Shown: positions 16,986 to 26,034 of the stretch, one piece after another
How the letters are laid out: every line of letters begins with the position of its first letter
Numbering within the stretch: position 1 is the stretch's first letter
Assembly (NCBI GenBank): GCA_964579205.1
Contig: CAZOFH010000002.1
Span: 102,821 to 166,820 of the forward strand
Direction of reading: 5' to 3'
Length of the DNA: 64,000 nucleotides
Origin: UBA7867 sp964579205
GTDB lineage: Bacteria > Bacillota > Clostridia > Christensenellales > UBA1242
Program-made: the position numbers and the translations under genes
The notes under the pieces: generated by a model
Seen by the model: only the letters and a program-made list of their open reading frames with translations
What the model was told of the DNA's origin: nothing
The model's database searches: none

Positions 16986-18902
16986 ATGCGACAATTTTTT
17001 AGTCTGAATAGTTTACACAAAAGGTTATTGTGCGTGGTTTGCATAATGGCCTTTTTATTTTTGTGCGTGATAGGCAAACTTTTCGTCGTCCAAATTATAC
17101 AGGGCAAAGGCTTGCAGACGAGAGCGATTAGTCAGTGGACACGCGATTTGCCTATTGCGGGGGTGCGTGGCAAGATTTTGGATAGGAATGGCACCGTACT
17201 TGCGAGCAGTTTTACCACTTACAATGTCTATCTGCGCAGCAGTAATATCACCGACCCTGAGGCGGTGACGGCGGCGGTGTCCGAGACGCTCGACCTCGAC
17301 TATGATACAGTATTAGACAAGGCAAAAAAGAAAAATGTCAGCGAGAGCCTAGTCGCGCAGCAGGTCGATAGGGAAAAGGCGCTCGCGCTACTCAATACCG
17401 GGCTCGGGGGGATTTATCTCAGCGAAACCAGCACGCGCGAGTACCCATACGGCGATTATTTGACCAGCGTTTTGGGCATCACCACTATTGATAATGTCGG
17501 GCAGGCGGGATTGGAGGCATATTATAATAATTATCTCACTGGTGTGTCAGGGCAGACTTTGACTGAGAGCACGATTACAGGTACCGAACTGTCCTCCGCC
17601 ACCACCAGTTTTGTGCCGGGGATTGCGGGGTGCGATATTACCTTGACTATTGATATCGGCATCCAGCGCGTTTTGGAGGAGGTTGTCGATAGAGCGATTG
17701 TCGAGCAGGAGGCTCGTGGGGTGACCGCGATTATGATGGACCCGAATAACGGAGAAATTCTCGGTATGGCGAGCAAACCGAGTTTTGACCTAAACAATCC
17801 GCCGCGCGACGATGTGCAAAAATTGCTGCAATATTCCAAGAATGTGAATATCGTAGATGTATACGAGCCGGGCAGTACTTTCAAACTTTTCACCATTTCT
17901 GCGGCGCTGAGCGAGGGCGTGACTAGCGTGGATGAGCGCTTTTATGACCCGGGGTATAGGGTGGTCGACGGCGAAAAAATCAAGTGCTGGCGTACGCGCG
18001 GTCACGGTTCGCAGACCTTGGCTGATGGCTTGGCTAATAGTTGCAATAGCGTCTTTATGGACTTGGGGCTACGCCTCGGCAAGGAGAAGTTGTATGCCTA
18101 TCTCTCTAGTTTTGGCTTCGGCACGCCTACCGGCGTGGACTTTGCGGGCGAAAGCGCAGGGATAATGATGAATGTAAATTCGGTCAAAAATGTTGACCTC
18201 GCCCGTATCTCGTTTGGGCAAGCCGTGGCAGTGACGCCGCTGCAAATGGTGACGGGGGTGAGCGCGGTGGTAAACGGGACTCTATATGAGCCGCATTTTT
18301 TGCGGTCAATTACTAGCGCTAGTGGGGTGAAAAAAGAATTCGGCGCTGTGGCAGTGCGCAATGTGCTAGACAAGTCAGTCTCGAGTACGGTTACCAGCCT
18401 GATGGAGGGGGTGGTCAGTACCAAAGGGCTGTATAGTTTTGTGCCGGGGTATCGGATAGGCGGCAAGACGGGCACAGCGCAAAAGTATGAGAATGGTCAT
18501 ATTGCTAGCGGCAAGTATGTGTCGAGTTTTGTAGGGTGCTATCCTGTGGAAAATCCTGAATATGTGCTGCTCCTTTGTGTAGATGAGCCGGGGACCGGGG
18601 TGTATTACGGTAGTATGGTGGCTGCCCCGTATGCAAAGCAAGTCTTTTCTGGGCTGTTCACTTACAAAAATATTGCCCCGACTTCGCTGACAGAAGATAT
18701 GAAAAAACTTGAGCCGAATATCGCTGTACCTAATCTAGTAGGTCTGTCCATTACCCAAGCCGTGTCTCTGCTCAAGCAAATGAAACTCGAATATGAAATA
18801 GACGGTGAGGGCGACTATGTCGTTTGGCAAAATATCCCTGCTGGCGAAATGCTTTTTGCGGGTGGTATCATTTTTATTAGTACGGTGCAGCAAAATGGTT
18901 AG
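16986..18902 (+). CDS. spoVD: Class B penicillin-binding protein, SpoVD/FtsI type, with PASTA domain
   Basis: 638 residues. One N-terminal membrane segment (about 13-35), a dimerisation domain, then a transpeptidase domain. Active-site motifs: STFK with Ser297, SCN at 352-354, KTGT at 494-497. One PASTA domain closes the protein (IAVPNLVGLSITQAVSLLKQM...). A single PASTA domain and the position before murE match Bacillus SpoVD (cortex synthesis). As no second class B PBP is nearby, it may serve division (FtsI) as well. GGGGAGG lies before the ATG. Confidence 0.9.
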   Translation: MRQFFSLNSLHKRLLCVVCIMAFLFLCVIGKLFVVQIIQGKGLQTRAISQWTRDLPIAGVRGKILDRNGTVLASSFTTYNVYLRSSNITDPEAVTAAVSETLDLDYDTVLDKAKKKNVSESLVAQQVDREKALALLNTGLGGIYLSETSTREYPYGDYLTSVLGITTIDNVGQAGLEAYYNNYLTGVSGQTLTESTITGTELSSATTSFVPGIAGCDITLTIDIGIQRVLEEVVDRAIVEQEARGVTAIMMDPNNGEILGMASKPSFDLNNPPRDDVQKLLQYSKNVNIVDVYEPGSTFKLFTISAALSEGVTSVDERFYDPGYRVVDGEKIKCWRTRGHGSQTLADGLANSCNSVFMDLGLRLGKEKLYAYLSSFGFGTPTGVDFAGESAGIMMNVNSVKNVDLARISFGQAVAVTPLQMVTGVSAVVNGTLYEPHFLRSITSASGVKKEFGAVAVRNVLDKSVSSTVTSLMEGVVSTKGLYSFVPGYRIGGKTGTAQKYENGHIASGKYVSSFVGCYPVENPEYVLLLCVDEPGTGVYYGSMVAAPYAKQVFSGLFTYKNIAPTSLTEDMKKLEPNIAVPNLVGLSITQAVSLLKQMKLEYEIDGEGDYVVWQNIPAGEMLFAGGIIFISTVQQNG

Positions 18903-19131
18903 ATAGGCAAAATCGCAGAATTGGTTAATTGCGACTCGATATTGAGTGATGCGAGGACTGACTCTACAAGGGCAGGCGATGCGGACCGGGGGGGGGTGAC
19001 TGGCGATTGATTTATTGTCAGCAACGTGCCGAGCCCCAAAAAGCAAGTTGTGTCAAAAAATGACTAGTTTTGCTTTTGACAAAATCCGCATATCATAGGG
19101 CAGTATAATAAATAAAAAAGGAGCAAAAACT
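18903..19131. other. Gap inside the dcw cluster
   Basis: 229 bases without a gene, containing a run of nine G. TTGACA (19076) and TATAAT (19104) are both perfect but 22 bp apart, so they are not a standard promoter pair. Probably a separate transcription start for murE exists here, but I cannot place it. Confidence 0.4.
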
Positions 19132-20571
19132 ATGAAATTATCGCAAATTATTAGCAATATTGAGTGCAAAACGCACAATTTTGCCGACATCAAGATTCAA
19201 TATATTACCAACGACACAACGGTTTTGCGCCCTAATTCGTTGTATTTTTGTGTCAAAGGGCAGCGGGTCGACGGGCACAGATTGGCTCGGGTGGCTATCC
19301 AATCTGGTGCGGTGGCGCTTGTGGTTGAGCGTATATTGGATGATGTTTTGGTGCCGCAAATTGTCGTGCCTAATGTTCGTGCGGCGATGGGGCGAATGGC
19401 GAGCAATTATTACCACAATCCACGCAGCAAGTTCAAACTCATCGGTGTCACTGGTACAAATGGTAAAACTACTACTACCTATATGCTCAAGAGCATTTTA
19501 GAGACCGCTGGTTATAAGGTGGGGCTCATCGGTACGATTTGCAACATGATAGGTGAGGAGCGGTTGGAGTCGCGTTTGACCACGCCCGACCCGATAGAGT
19601 TGCACGAGATCTTTGCGCAAATGGCAAAGGCTAAGGTTGATTATGTCGTTATGGAGGTGAGCGCGCACGCTATTGCGCTCGATAAAATGTCTGGGGTGGT
19701 GTGTGATGCAGGGATTTTGACCAACATTACCCAAGACCACTTGGACTTTTTTGGCACTTTTGATAACTATCGCGACACCAAATTGCGTTTTTTGAGCGAT
19801 GAGTTTTGCAATGCAAAAGTCGCAAATATTGATGATAATTGCATAAAAAACTGCATTTTAACGCAAAAAATCAAAAAAATTACCACTTTTGGGCTAAAAA
19901 ATCCGTCTGACGTCTTTGCAACAAAAATTAATTATAGTATGTTGGGGACGAGTTTTATTGTCAATTTGGATGACGAGTTGCGCGCGGTAAATACTAGGCT
20001 GATAGGCGAGTTTAATGTATACAATGCGCTCGGAGCGGCGACTGCTTGTTTGCGGATGGGGGTGGATGCCGAGGCGATCGCTTTGGGGGTGAGCACTTGC
20101 CCCTTTGTTGCGGGCAGATGCAATATTATCTCGCTCAATAATGGTGCTTTTGCGGTGGTCGATTATGCGCATACACCAGACGGTTTGAGTAAAATTCTGT
20201 CTAGCATTCGTCCTCTATGCAAGGGGAGGTTGATTTCGTTATTCGGATGTGGCGGTAATAGAGACACCACAAAACGCTCAAAAATGGGGCTAATTAGTGC
20301 AAAAATCGCCGATTTTACCGTGATTACGAGCGATAATCCGAGATTGGAGGAGCCGAATGCTATAATTGAGCAGATTAGGCAGGGCGCGGCTGCGCAAACG
20401 GAACAATATGTCTGCATACAAAATAGAAAAGAGGCTATACTAAATACAGTCAAAAGCCTGCACCCGCACGATGTTTTGGTGATTGCGGGTAAGGGGGCTG
20501 AGGATTATATGGATATCGCGGGTGAAAAAATCCATTATTCTGATTTTGAGGTACTCCAAGAAGTAAAATAA
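19132..20571 (+). CDS. murE: UDP-MurNAc-tripeptide ligase MurE, meso-DAP type
   Basis: 479 residues. Adds the third amino acid to UDP-MurNAc-L-Ala-D-Glu in the cytoplasm. The ATP motif is GVTGTNGKTTT (about 104-114). DNPR at 401-404 is the signature of enzymes adding meso-diaminopimelate rather than lysine, so the peptidoglycan should be mDAP type. FGCGGNRDTTKRSKMG is also family-typical. AAAAAGGAG precedes the ATG. First gene of murE-mraY-murD-ftsW. Confidence 0.96.
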   Translation: MKLSQIISNIECKTHNFADIKIQYITNDTTVLRPNSLYFCVKGQRVDGHRLARVAIQSGAVALVVERILDDVLVPQIVVPNVRAAMGRMASNYYHNPRSKFKLIGVTGTNGKTTTTYMLKSILETAGYKVGLIGTICNMIGEERLESRLTTPDPIELHEIFAQMAKAKVDYVVMEVSAHAIALDKMSGVVCDAGILTNITQDHLDFFGTFDNYRDTKLRFLSDEFCNAKVANIDDNCIKNCILTQKIKKITTFGLKNPSDVFATKINYSMLGTSFIVNLDDELRAVNTRLIGEFNVYNALGAATACLRMGVDAEAIALGVSTCPFVAGRCNIISLNNGAFAVVDYAHTPDGLSKILSSIRPLCKGRLISLFGCGGNRDTTKRSKMGLISAKIADFTVITSDNPRLEEPNAIIEQIRQGAAAQTEQYVCIQNRKEAILNTVKSLHPHDVLVIAGKGAEDYMDIAGEKIHYSDFEVLQEVK

Positions 20572-20587
20572 GAGTTTAGAGGCAGTA

Positions 20588-21586
20588 ATGATAACAAAAC
20601 TATTAGCGTTTTTGCTAACTTTTGTGATTAGCCTGATTTTGGCTCCATTTATCATCAAATTAGCGAAAAAAGTCGGCGCAAAGCAAGAAATTTTGGAATA
20701 TGTGACGGCACATAAAGCCAAGCAAGGCACGCCTACAATGGGTGGGCTTATCTTTGTTTTGCCTGCAATCGCCATTGCTGCATTATTGTGTTCTGGACAA
20801 GCAGGTATGATGCTGGTGGCTCTAGGTGTGTTTGCAGGGTATGCGCTGCTTGGGTTTTTGGACGATTTCATCAAGGTGCATACGCACAAGAATTTGGGGC
20901 TCAGAGCGTATCAAAAAATCATCGGGCAACTAGGTATTGCTCTAATAATTGGTTTTTATATGTATTTTTACAGTCCAATCGGGTCGATTCTGTATATTCC
21001 GTTTTATGGTACTATCGACCTAGATTGGTGGGTAATCCCTTTTACAATTTTTGTGTTTTTGGCTATGACAAATGCGACAAATTTGACTGATGGGCTGGAC
21101 GGCTTGGCTGGCTGGACAAGTTTTGTGATGCTCATTTGTCTGTCTATAATTATAATGATTACAGGCAATAGTTTGCTGGTAAATGGAGGCAGTATTGGGC
21201 TGGTCGGAGAGATGGACAACCTCGCTCTTTTGAGTGCTAGTGTGGCGGGTGGTGTGTTGGCGTTTTTGTGCTTTAACACATACCCCGCAAAGGTCTTTAT
21301 GGGGGACACTGGCTCGTTGGGGTTGGGTGGTGTAATTACCGCCCTAGCAGTCTTTTCTGGATGGACACTTTTGCTGCCTGTTTTGTGTGCCGTTTTTGTG
21401 GCTAGCGCGGTGAGTGTTTTGGTGCAAGTTGTGCATTACAAACGCACAAAAAAGAGGATATTTTTGATGGCGCCGCTACATCACCATTTTGAGCAAAAAG
21501 GCGTGTTTGAGACCAAGATAGTGGCAATTTATTCGGTAATTACAGTGTTTTGTGGAATACTATGCATAGTACTATGCATAGCATAG
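20588..21586 (+). CDS. mraY: Phospho-N-acetylmuramoyl-pentapeptide-transferase MraY
   Basis: 332 residues with about ten membrane segments. Makes lipid I from UDP-MurNAc-pentapeptide and undecaprenyl phosphate. Family motifs: GTPTMGG near residue 48, LGFLDDFIK, NATNLTDGLDGLA, FMGDTGSLGLGG and the C-terminal APLHHHFE. Seventeen bases follow murE. Confidence 0.97.
   Translation: MITKLLAFLLTFVISLILAPFIIKLAKKVGAKQEILEYVTAHKAKQGTPTMGGLIFVLPAIAIAALLCSGQAGMMLVALGVFAGYALLGFLDDFIKVHTHKNLGLRAYQKIIGQLGIALIIGFYMYFYSPIGSILYIPFYGTIDLDWWVIPFTIFVFLAMTNATNLTDGLDGLAGWTSFVMLICLSIIIMITGNSLLVNGGSIGLVGEMDNLALLSASVAGGVLAFLCFNTYPAKVFMGDTGSLGLGGVITALAVFSGWTLLLPVLCAVFVASAVSVLVQVVHYKRTKKRIFLMAPLHHHFEQKGVFETKIVAIYSVITVFCGILCIVLCIA
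21558..21581. repeat. Overlapping short palindromes at the mraY 3' end
   Basis: TACTATGCATAGTA (14-bp palindrome, 21558-21571) is followed directly by CTATGCATAG (10-bp palindrome, 21572-21581), then CATAGTA. They encode the last residues of MraY and end just before the murD ribosome site. Confidence 0.5.
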
Positions 21587-21602
21587 TACATAGGAGGTGG
21601 CT

Positions 21603-22958
21603 ATGCAAAACTGCTTGATTTGGGGAGTTGGCATCAGTGGAATTAGTGCCGCAAAATTACTAATCAACAAGGGTAAAAATGTCTACATATATGACAAAAA
21701 TACTACCAAATTGCTAGAATTTTTTGATTCAAAAATCATCGATTCACGCGCCCAAATTGTCAAAAAAATTGACAAAAATATCTGGTCAAAAATCGATACT
21801 TTGGTGCTAAGTCCAGGGGTAAAATTGAGCCCGAAAATTTTCTCAAAATGTCAAAAATTTGTGGTGGATATTATTAGCGAAATTGACTTGGCGAGTATGT
21901 GTTGCACGGCACCGATTTTGGCTATTACAGGGACAAATGGCAAGACGACCACGGTCACATTTGTGCATCAAATTTTGCGCGCTGCTGGTAGGGATAGTCG
22001 ACTGGTCGGCAATGTCGGTAGGGCATTTTGCGATGAGGTGGAGACCTTGACAGAGGACTCTGTCGTCGTGCTAGAACTCAGCAGTTTTCAACTCGAACAT
22101 TGCTCGCATCTCAAATGTCGCGCTGTGGGGCTAATCAACCTTGCGCCAGACCACCTCAATAGATACTCAAGTTTTGAGGAATACACAGCGGCAAAAACAA
22201 ATATTTTTGACTGCACAGCCCCCGATTCGTCAATTATTATTAACAAAGATGACCCGCTCGTATGTGCGCAGTGTGTGGACAAAAATGTAAAAAATGTGGT
22301 TTATTTTAGTCAAAAACCACTCAAAATTGGAGAAATTGGCTACTTTTTATCAGAAAATGCAGTTTTTTGTGCGACTCATCACCGCATCAAAAAACTTTTT
22401 GACCTGCCGTCGCTTGGGTTTTTAGGACAGCACAATTTGTCGAATCTGCTATGCGCTGTCGCTTTTGCACACCTCATCGGTGTCACCGCGCCGCAACTAG
22501 CCGCCGCCATTTTGACGCTCAAATTGCCGCGTCATCGACTGGAATATGTCGGGGAGAAAAATGGGGTCACGTTTTATAACGACTCCAAAGCGACCAATAT
22601 TCACGCTTGCCAAGGGGCTATTTCTGCATTTTCGCAAGGCATCCACCTTTTGTTGGGGGGTAGTGATAAAGGCGAGAATTTTGCCGAATTTTTATCAAAT
22701 TTGCCTCAAAATGTAGTGTCTGTGGTCACTTTTGGTGCTATGGGGAAGAAAATTTGTCGCCAGAGCAAGAGTAGTGCTCGCCCTTGTTATAATTTCTCAA
22801 ACTTGCTTTCGGCGTTTGATTTTGTCAAAAAACACGCAAAAAACGATGAAATTGTGCTACTTAGCCCTGCTTGTGCGAGTTTTGATGAGTTTGATAATTT
22901 TGAGGCGCGCGGCGAGTACTTTTGTAATTTGGTTGCGGAGTGGGTGAGTGAAGAGTAA
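21603..22958 (+). CDS. murD: UDP-MurNAc-L-alanine--D-glutamate ligase MurD
   Basis: 451 residues. N-terminal Rossmann-type UDP-binding domain (IWGVGISGISAAKLL), central ATPase with ITGTNGKTTT, and C-terminal domain with YNDSKATN and LLGGSDKG. I start at ATG 21603; the upstream GTG at 21597 is part of the AGGAGGTG ribosome site. Its 3' end overlaps ftsW by 11 bases. Confidence 0.96.
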   Translation: MQNCLIWGVGISGISAAKLLINKGKNVYIYDKNTTKLLEFFDSKIIDSRAQIVKKIDKNIWSKIDTLVLSPGVKLSPKIFSKCQKFVVDIISEIDLASMCCTAPILAITGTNGKTTTVTFVHQILRAAGRDSRLVGNVGRAFCDEVETLTEDSVVVLELSSFQLEHCSHLKCRAVGLINLAPDHLNRYSSFEEYTAAKTNIFDCTAPDSSIIINKDDPLVCAQCVDKNVKNVVYFSQKPLKIGEIGYFLSENAVFCATHHRIKKLFDLPSLGFLGQHNLSNLLCAVAFAHLIGVTAPQLAAAILTLKLPRHRLEYVGEKNGVTFYNDSKATNIHACQGAISAFSQGIHLLLGGSDKGENFAEFLSNLPQNVVSVVTFGAMGKKICRQSKSSARPCYNFSNLLSAFDFVKKHAKNDEIVLLSPACASFDEFDNFEARGEYFCNLVAEWVSEE

Positions 22959-24108
22959 AATTTTTTATCACGGGCAGCACAAATTCCATATCCCGATTTT
23001 TGCCATCACACTAGGAATTGCGATTTTCGGGATAATTATGGTATATTCCGCATCGTGCTACAATGCTGAGCGTATGTACGGCGACAGTATGTTTTTTGTC
23101 ACAAAACAAATCGTCGGTGTTGCTCTCGGCGCGTGTGCGATGGTTTTGTGTTATTTTATTGATTATCAAATTCTCAAAAAACTCAGCATCCCCGCACTCA
23201 TTCTCGGGTTCGTCGTGCTGCTGGTCGTGTTTATCCCGGGGGTCGGAATTGAGTCCTACGGCGCAAAAAGATGGATTGGATTCGGTGGATTTAGTTTTCA
23301 GGCGAGCGAAGTCGCCAAATTTTGTTTTATAATTTTTGCCGCAACCTATATGTCCAAGTCTTGCGACAGGATGACCAGTTTTTGGGGCGCGCTGCCTGTG
23401 ATGCTCGCTGGTGGGGGGATGTGCCTCCTCATCATCCTCGAGCCCAATATGTCCATTACGATTTGTATGGGCGTCCTGATGGTGACAATGCTCCTCGTCG
23501 GCGGAATGCGAATCAAGCACCTCGCGATTTTGGCAGTGCCAGCGCTGCTGCTGATTCCGCTGCTGATTATCCTCGAACCCTATAGGCTGCTGCGTCTGAT
23601 GGCTTTCGTCGACCCGTGGGCAAGTCCTCAAGGCGAAGGCTTTCAGTTGATTCAGTCGCTCTATGCGTTGGGCTCAGGTGGATGGTTTGGCGTAGGGCTT
23701 TTCAATTCGCGTCAAAAATTTGCCTTTCTGCCATTCAGTGAGAGCGATTTCATCTTTAGCATCGTCGGGGAGGAATTAGGATTCGTCGGCGCAATGCTCT
23801 TGATAATTGCCTTTGTCGCACTTATTTATTTTGGCATCAAGATAAGTATTACCGCTCGTGACCGCTTTGGCTGTTATTTGGCAACGGGTATTACCACTAT
23901 CCTAGCCATCCAAGTCATCCTCAATGTCGCTGTCGTCTCGGGCTCAGTGCCTCCGACAGGGCTGCCGCTGCCTCTCGTGAGTGCCGGTAGTACTAGTATC
24001 GTGATGTTTATGGCGGGCTTGGGCGTGCTGTTGAGTATCTATCGCCAAAGTCCTGCTATCCTTGCCGACCCTCGACCATTTTTTACTCACCGAAAAAGAA
24101 AGGCTTAA
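22948..24108 (+). CDS. ftsW: FtsW/SpoVE-type lipid II polymerase
   Basis: 386 residues, SEDS family, about ten membrane segments. Conserved phrases: MVYSASCYNAE, KRWIGFGGFSFQASEVAKF, FVDPWASPQGEGFQLIQSLYALGSGGWFGVGLFNSRQKFAFLPFSESDFIFSIVGEELGF cut across the large outer loop, and TGLPLPLVSAGSTS. It polymerises glycan strands with a class B PBP. GTG start overlapping murD. As SpoVD and SpoVE form a pair in Bacillus, this gene may do both division and cortex work. It is the last dcw gene here; murG, normally next, is absent. Confidence 0.93.
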   Translation: MKSKIFYHGQHKFHIPIFAITLGIAIFGIIMVYSASCYNAERMYGDSMFFVTKQIVGVALGACAMVLCYFIDYQILKKLSIPALILGFVVLLVVFIPGVGIESYGAKRWIGFGGFSFQASEVAKFCFIIFAATYMSKSCDRMTSFWGALPVMLAGGGMCLLIILEPNMSITICMGVLMVTMLLVGGMRIKHLAILAVPALLLIPLLIILEPYRLLRLMAFVDPWASPQGEGFQLIQSLYALGSGGWFGVGLFNSRQKFAFLPFSESDFIFSIVGEELGFVGAMLLIIAFVALIYFGIKISITARDRFGCYLATGITTILAIQVILNVAVVSGSVPPTGLPLPLVSAGSTSIVMFMAGLGVLLSIYRQSPAILADPRPFFTHRKRKA

Positions 24109-24277
24109 AACTCAAATCCGCCGCGAGGCGCGTACGATGCTCGACATCATTTGGGGTGTGGCATATTTGCGCATATTTGCGCGAGGCTCTCAATTATGGT
24201 TCGAGGCGAATTGGATGGAAGTAATCATAAAGATTGAATGTGTTCTCATAAAAATAATAAAATAAACTTTTATCCAC

Positions 24278-24333
24278 AGTCATTCAGGGGAGGGCTGTGC
24301 ACTCAGTGGGCTCTGTGAGCCGTAGGCGAACCC
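24278..24333. repeat. Dispersed GTCATTCAG repeat, copy A
   Basis: Starts AGTCATTCAG, has an imperfect inverted centre, then AGTGGGCTCTGTGAG and ends in GAACCC (24328-24333). Contains the hairpin GGCTC/GAGCC around TGT. Same layout as copies at 24386 and 26058. Confidence 0.65.
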
Positions 24334-24385
24334 TGTCGCGGGCAAAGCCCTAGACATTAATCAATCATATAGATTTCCCTTCCTA

Positions 24386-24443
24386 TGTCATCCAGAACGG
24401 TATGCAATACCAAGTGGGCTCTGTGAGGCTTTGGTCGAACCCC
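24386..24443. repeat. Dispersed GTCATTCAG repeat, copy B
   Basis: Starts TGTCATCCAG, with centre hairpin GGTAT/ATACC around GCA (24399-24411), then AGTGGGCTCTGTGAG identical to copy A, and ends in GAACCCC. Confidence 0.65.
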
Positions 24444-24470
24444 AATACCGAAACGTTTTGCTCATAACAA

Positions 24471-24535
24471 AAAGGCAGGGGCTAGTGAATTGACCCGTAC
24501 GGAATTCACTTCAAGTGCCTCTGTCTTTATTAATT
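24471..24535 (-). terminator. Terminator of the 24559 minus-strand gene
   Basis: On the minus strand AAAGACAGAGGC pairs with GCCCCTGCCTTT (two mismatches) and encloses a perfect GTGAATT/AATTCAC stem; T5 follows. Confidence 0.65.
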
Positions 24536-24558
24536 TATATAAATGACGACCCTGAATG

Positions 24559-25353
24559 TTATTCTTCGTTCACGCCGTCGTCTTCGTTGAGCGCTACCGT
24601 GCCGACAACAATATCGCACAAACCATAATCAACTAGCAGTTTGAATTTGATAATTTTTGACTTTTCATTCCATTCTACAAATTTGACTTCGCCAGTATGT
24701 ATGTCGTCACACTCCGCGGTGTAGATGCACGCCGTATATCCTGATTGTGCGTTGACAGTGACCGTTTTACCCTCTAAATTGTCAAGGTCGCTCACAATGA
24801 TACCATTTTCATTCGTGTCATCCGAAAGCAAAGAGCCGTCAAAATACCCCAAATCTATCAGGAATAAAACATCTTCGTAGCCTATCACATCTTCATAATC
24901 ATTCGGCTGCTCGACCATCTCGAGCCCTCGAATTTCAAACGCCAAATGATAGCCCGGCTTGCCATTAAAATCTTTTACACAGCCATATCTCGCTGTCGCA
25001 GAAAATTTTATGCCCTCATTAACAAAAGATACGTAGCCTACTTCGTTGAATTCATCGTCCTTAATGGCAGCACATTGCTCGAGAAGTTTCGGCATAGAGC
25101 GCACCAGTGTCTGCTCTGGTGTCGGTTCTTGCTCCTGCGGCTCTGCTACAAGTGCAGGCTGCTGGCTTGTTTTGAAGTGCCAAATAATCGCCCAAACAGT
25201 CGAAGCAGCAGAAATAATTAGCCCCACAATCCCAATAATAAGTAGGCTCAGGCTGCCGATGACCGCGCCCCTCGCGACAAAAAATGTAAAGAGTGCGATG
25301 CCAACCGCGGATAGCGCGAGCCACAAAATCAAAAATAATATATTTTTTTGCAT
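24559..25353 (-). CDS. Hypothetical membrane protein with two N-terminal helices
   Basis: 264 residues. Two membrane segments (about 5-27 and 33-58) form a hairpin; a Glu/Pro/Gln-rich linker (about 70-82) joins it to a hydrophilic domain of about 180 residues rich in Asp and Tyr. No family recognised. A strong ribosome site (AGGAGG) and TATAAT lie upstream on the minus strand. It stands alone between repeat-rich gaps, opposite to the dcw cluster. Confidence 0.7.
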   Translation of the reverse strand: MQKNILFLILWLALSAVGIALFTFFVARGAVIGSLSLLIIGIVGLIISAASTVWAIIWHFKTSQQPALVAEPQEQEPTPEQTLVRSMPKLLEQCAAIKDDEFNEVGYVSFVNEGIKFSATARYGCVKDFNGKPGYHLAFEIRGLEMVEQPNDYEDVIGYEDVLFLIDLGYFDGSLLSDDTNENGIIVSDLDNLEGKTVTVNAQSGYTACIYTAECDDIHTGEVKFVEWNEKSKIIKFKLLVDYGLCDIVVGTVALNEDDGVNEE

Positions 25354-25609
25354 ATTTCAACCTCCTATACTCCTATTATATCATATCTTTGCCAAAAGTC
25401 TTGCGTTTTTGGGTAAAATAAAAAATTTTTTGGCGGTTTTTTGATTTTGGTAAAAATGGGCGTGGGAGAGGTGTGGTTTTTGCGGAATTATTGAACGCCA
25501 TTTTTGTTAATTGGGTGAGGAGGGATTTTTGTTTGAAATTTTTGCGAAAATTGGTTGCTGAAGCGGTGGCTTTGTGATAAAATGATTCTCAAAAAAACAG
25601 GGGTGGACA

Positions 25610-25810
25610 ATGAATAAAAATAACAAAAAAATCGCTGATGTTACCGAACATCAAACTTATAGGAATCGTTTTGGCATTCTGTATATTCTCAAAATCGCGA
25701 TGATTTTTTTGGCGGCAATGCTGTTTACATTCCTTACTATTATTGCGGTGGTGAATGTGATTCGCCCTGTGGTTGGGCTGTGCGATTTTTGTGCGGTGCT
25801 TTCGGGGTGA
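25610..25810 (+). CDS. Small membrane protein, 66 residues
   Basis: A charged N-terminus (about 25 residues) followed by one membrane segment (KIAMIFLAAMLFTFLTIIAVVNVI) and a short tail. The segment resembles the N-terminal anchor of the large protein at 52835, which has VIAMLFTFVTLFVLFNFV. It could be a real small protein or the leftover start of a similar surface protein. A GGGGTGG site lies before the ATG and a strong terminator after the stop. Confidence 0.5.
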   Translation: MNKNNKKIADVTEHQTYRNRFGILYILKIAMIFLAAMLFTFLTIIAVVNVIRPVVGLCDFCAVLSG

Positions 25811-25831
25811 CAGAAGCGTAAAGCGCGAATG

Positions 25832-25868
25832 CCTAACAGAAAAGACCTCGTGGGTCTTTTTTGTTAGG
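25832..25868 (+). terminator. Long terminator after the 66-residue gene
   Basis: A 16-bp stem, CCTAACAGAAAAGACC with GGTCTTTTTTGTTAGG (one G-T pair), loop TCGTG. Confidence 0.85.
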
Positions 25869-25912
25869 TGGGGAGGGGGGAGAATTGTGCTGCCGTTCTT
25901 CGTGCGATGGGG

Positions 25913-25996
25913 GCGGCTTGCCGCGTGCGTGCTGCAGCACGCACTATGCGCCGAATGGCGCATCAGGCGCCCTGCAGGCGCCTTGCGGCAAGCCGC
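25913..25996. repeat. Cloverleaf palindromic element
   Basis: A 12-bp perfect outer stem, GCGGCTTGCCGC (25913-25924) with GCGGCAAGCCGC (25985-25996), encloses three hairpins placed almost end to end. They are a 20-bp palindrome (25925-25944), ATGCGCC/GGCGCAT with loop GAAT (25946-25963), and GGCGCC/GGCGCC with loop CTGCA (25966-25982). Only five bases between the arms are unpaired. The element is GC-rich in an AT-rich gap and does not encode a plausible protein. It could be a small non-autonomous mobile element, an RNA, or a structured transcript end. Confidence 0.75.
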
Positions 25997-26034
25997 TATG
26001 GGTATGTCTACGCCACAATTAATTTGATTATTGC

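Larger units (their letters stand above)
24109..24558. other. 450-base gap with repeats and a terminator, no gene
   Basis: The part just after ftsW has a direct repeat GCATATTTGC (twice near 24160) but no supported gene. Two copies of the GTCATTCAG-GTGGG repeat family follow, and a hairpin for the minus-strand gene closes the gap. No trace of murG seen. Confidence 0.5.

Noticed and set aside
19076..19109. TTGACA and TATAAT before murE as a promoter
   Set aside because: The spacer is 22 bp, too long for sigma-A; not called as a promoter pair.
23011..23631. 206-codon minus-strand frame inside ftsW
   Set aside because: His/Gln-rich antisense shadow of membrane-helix codons.
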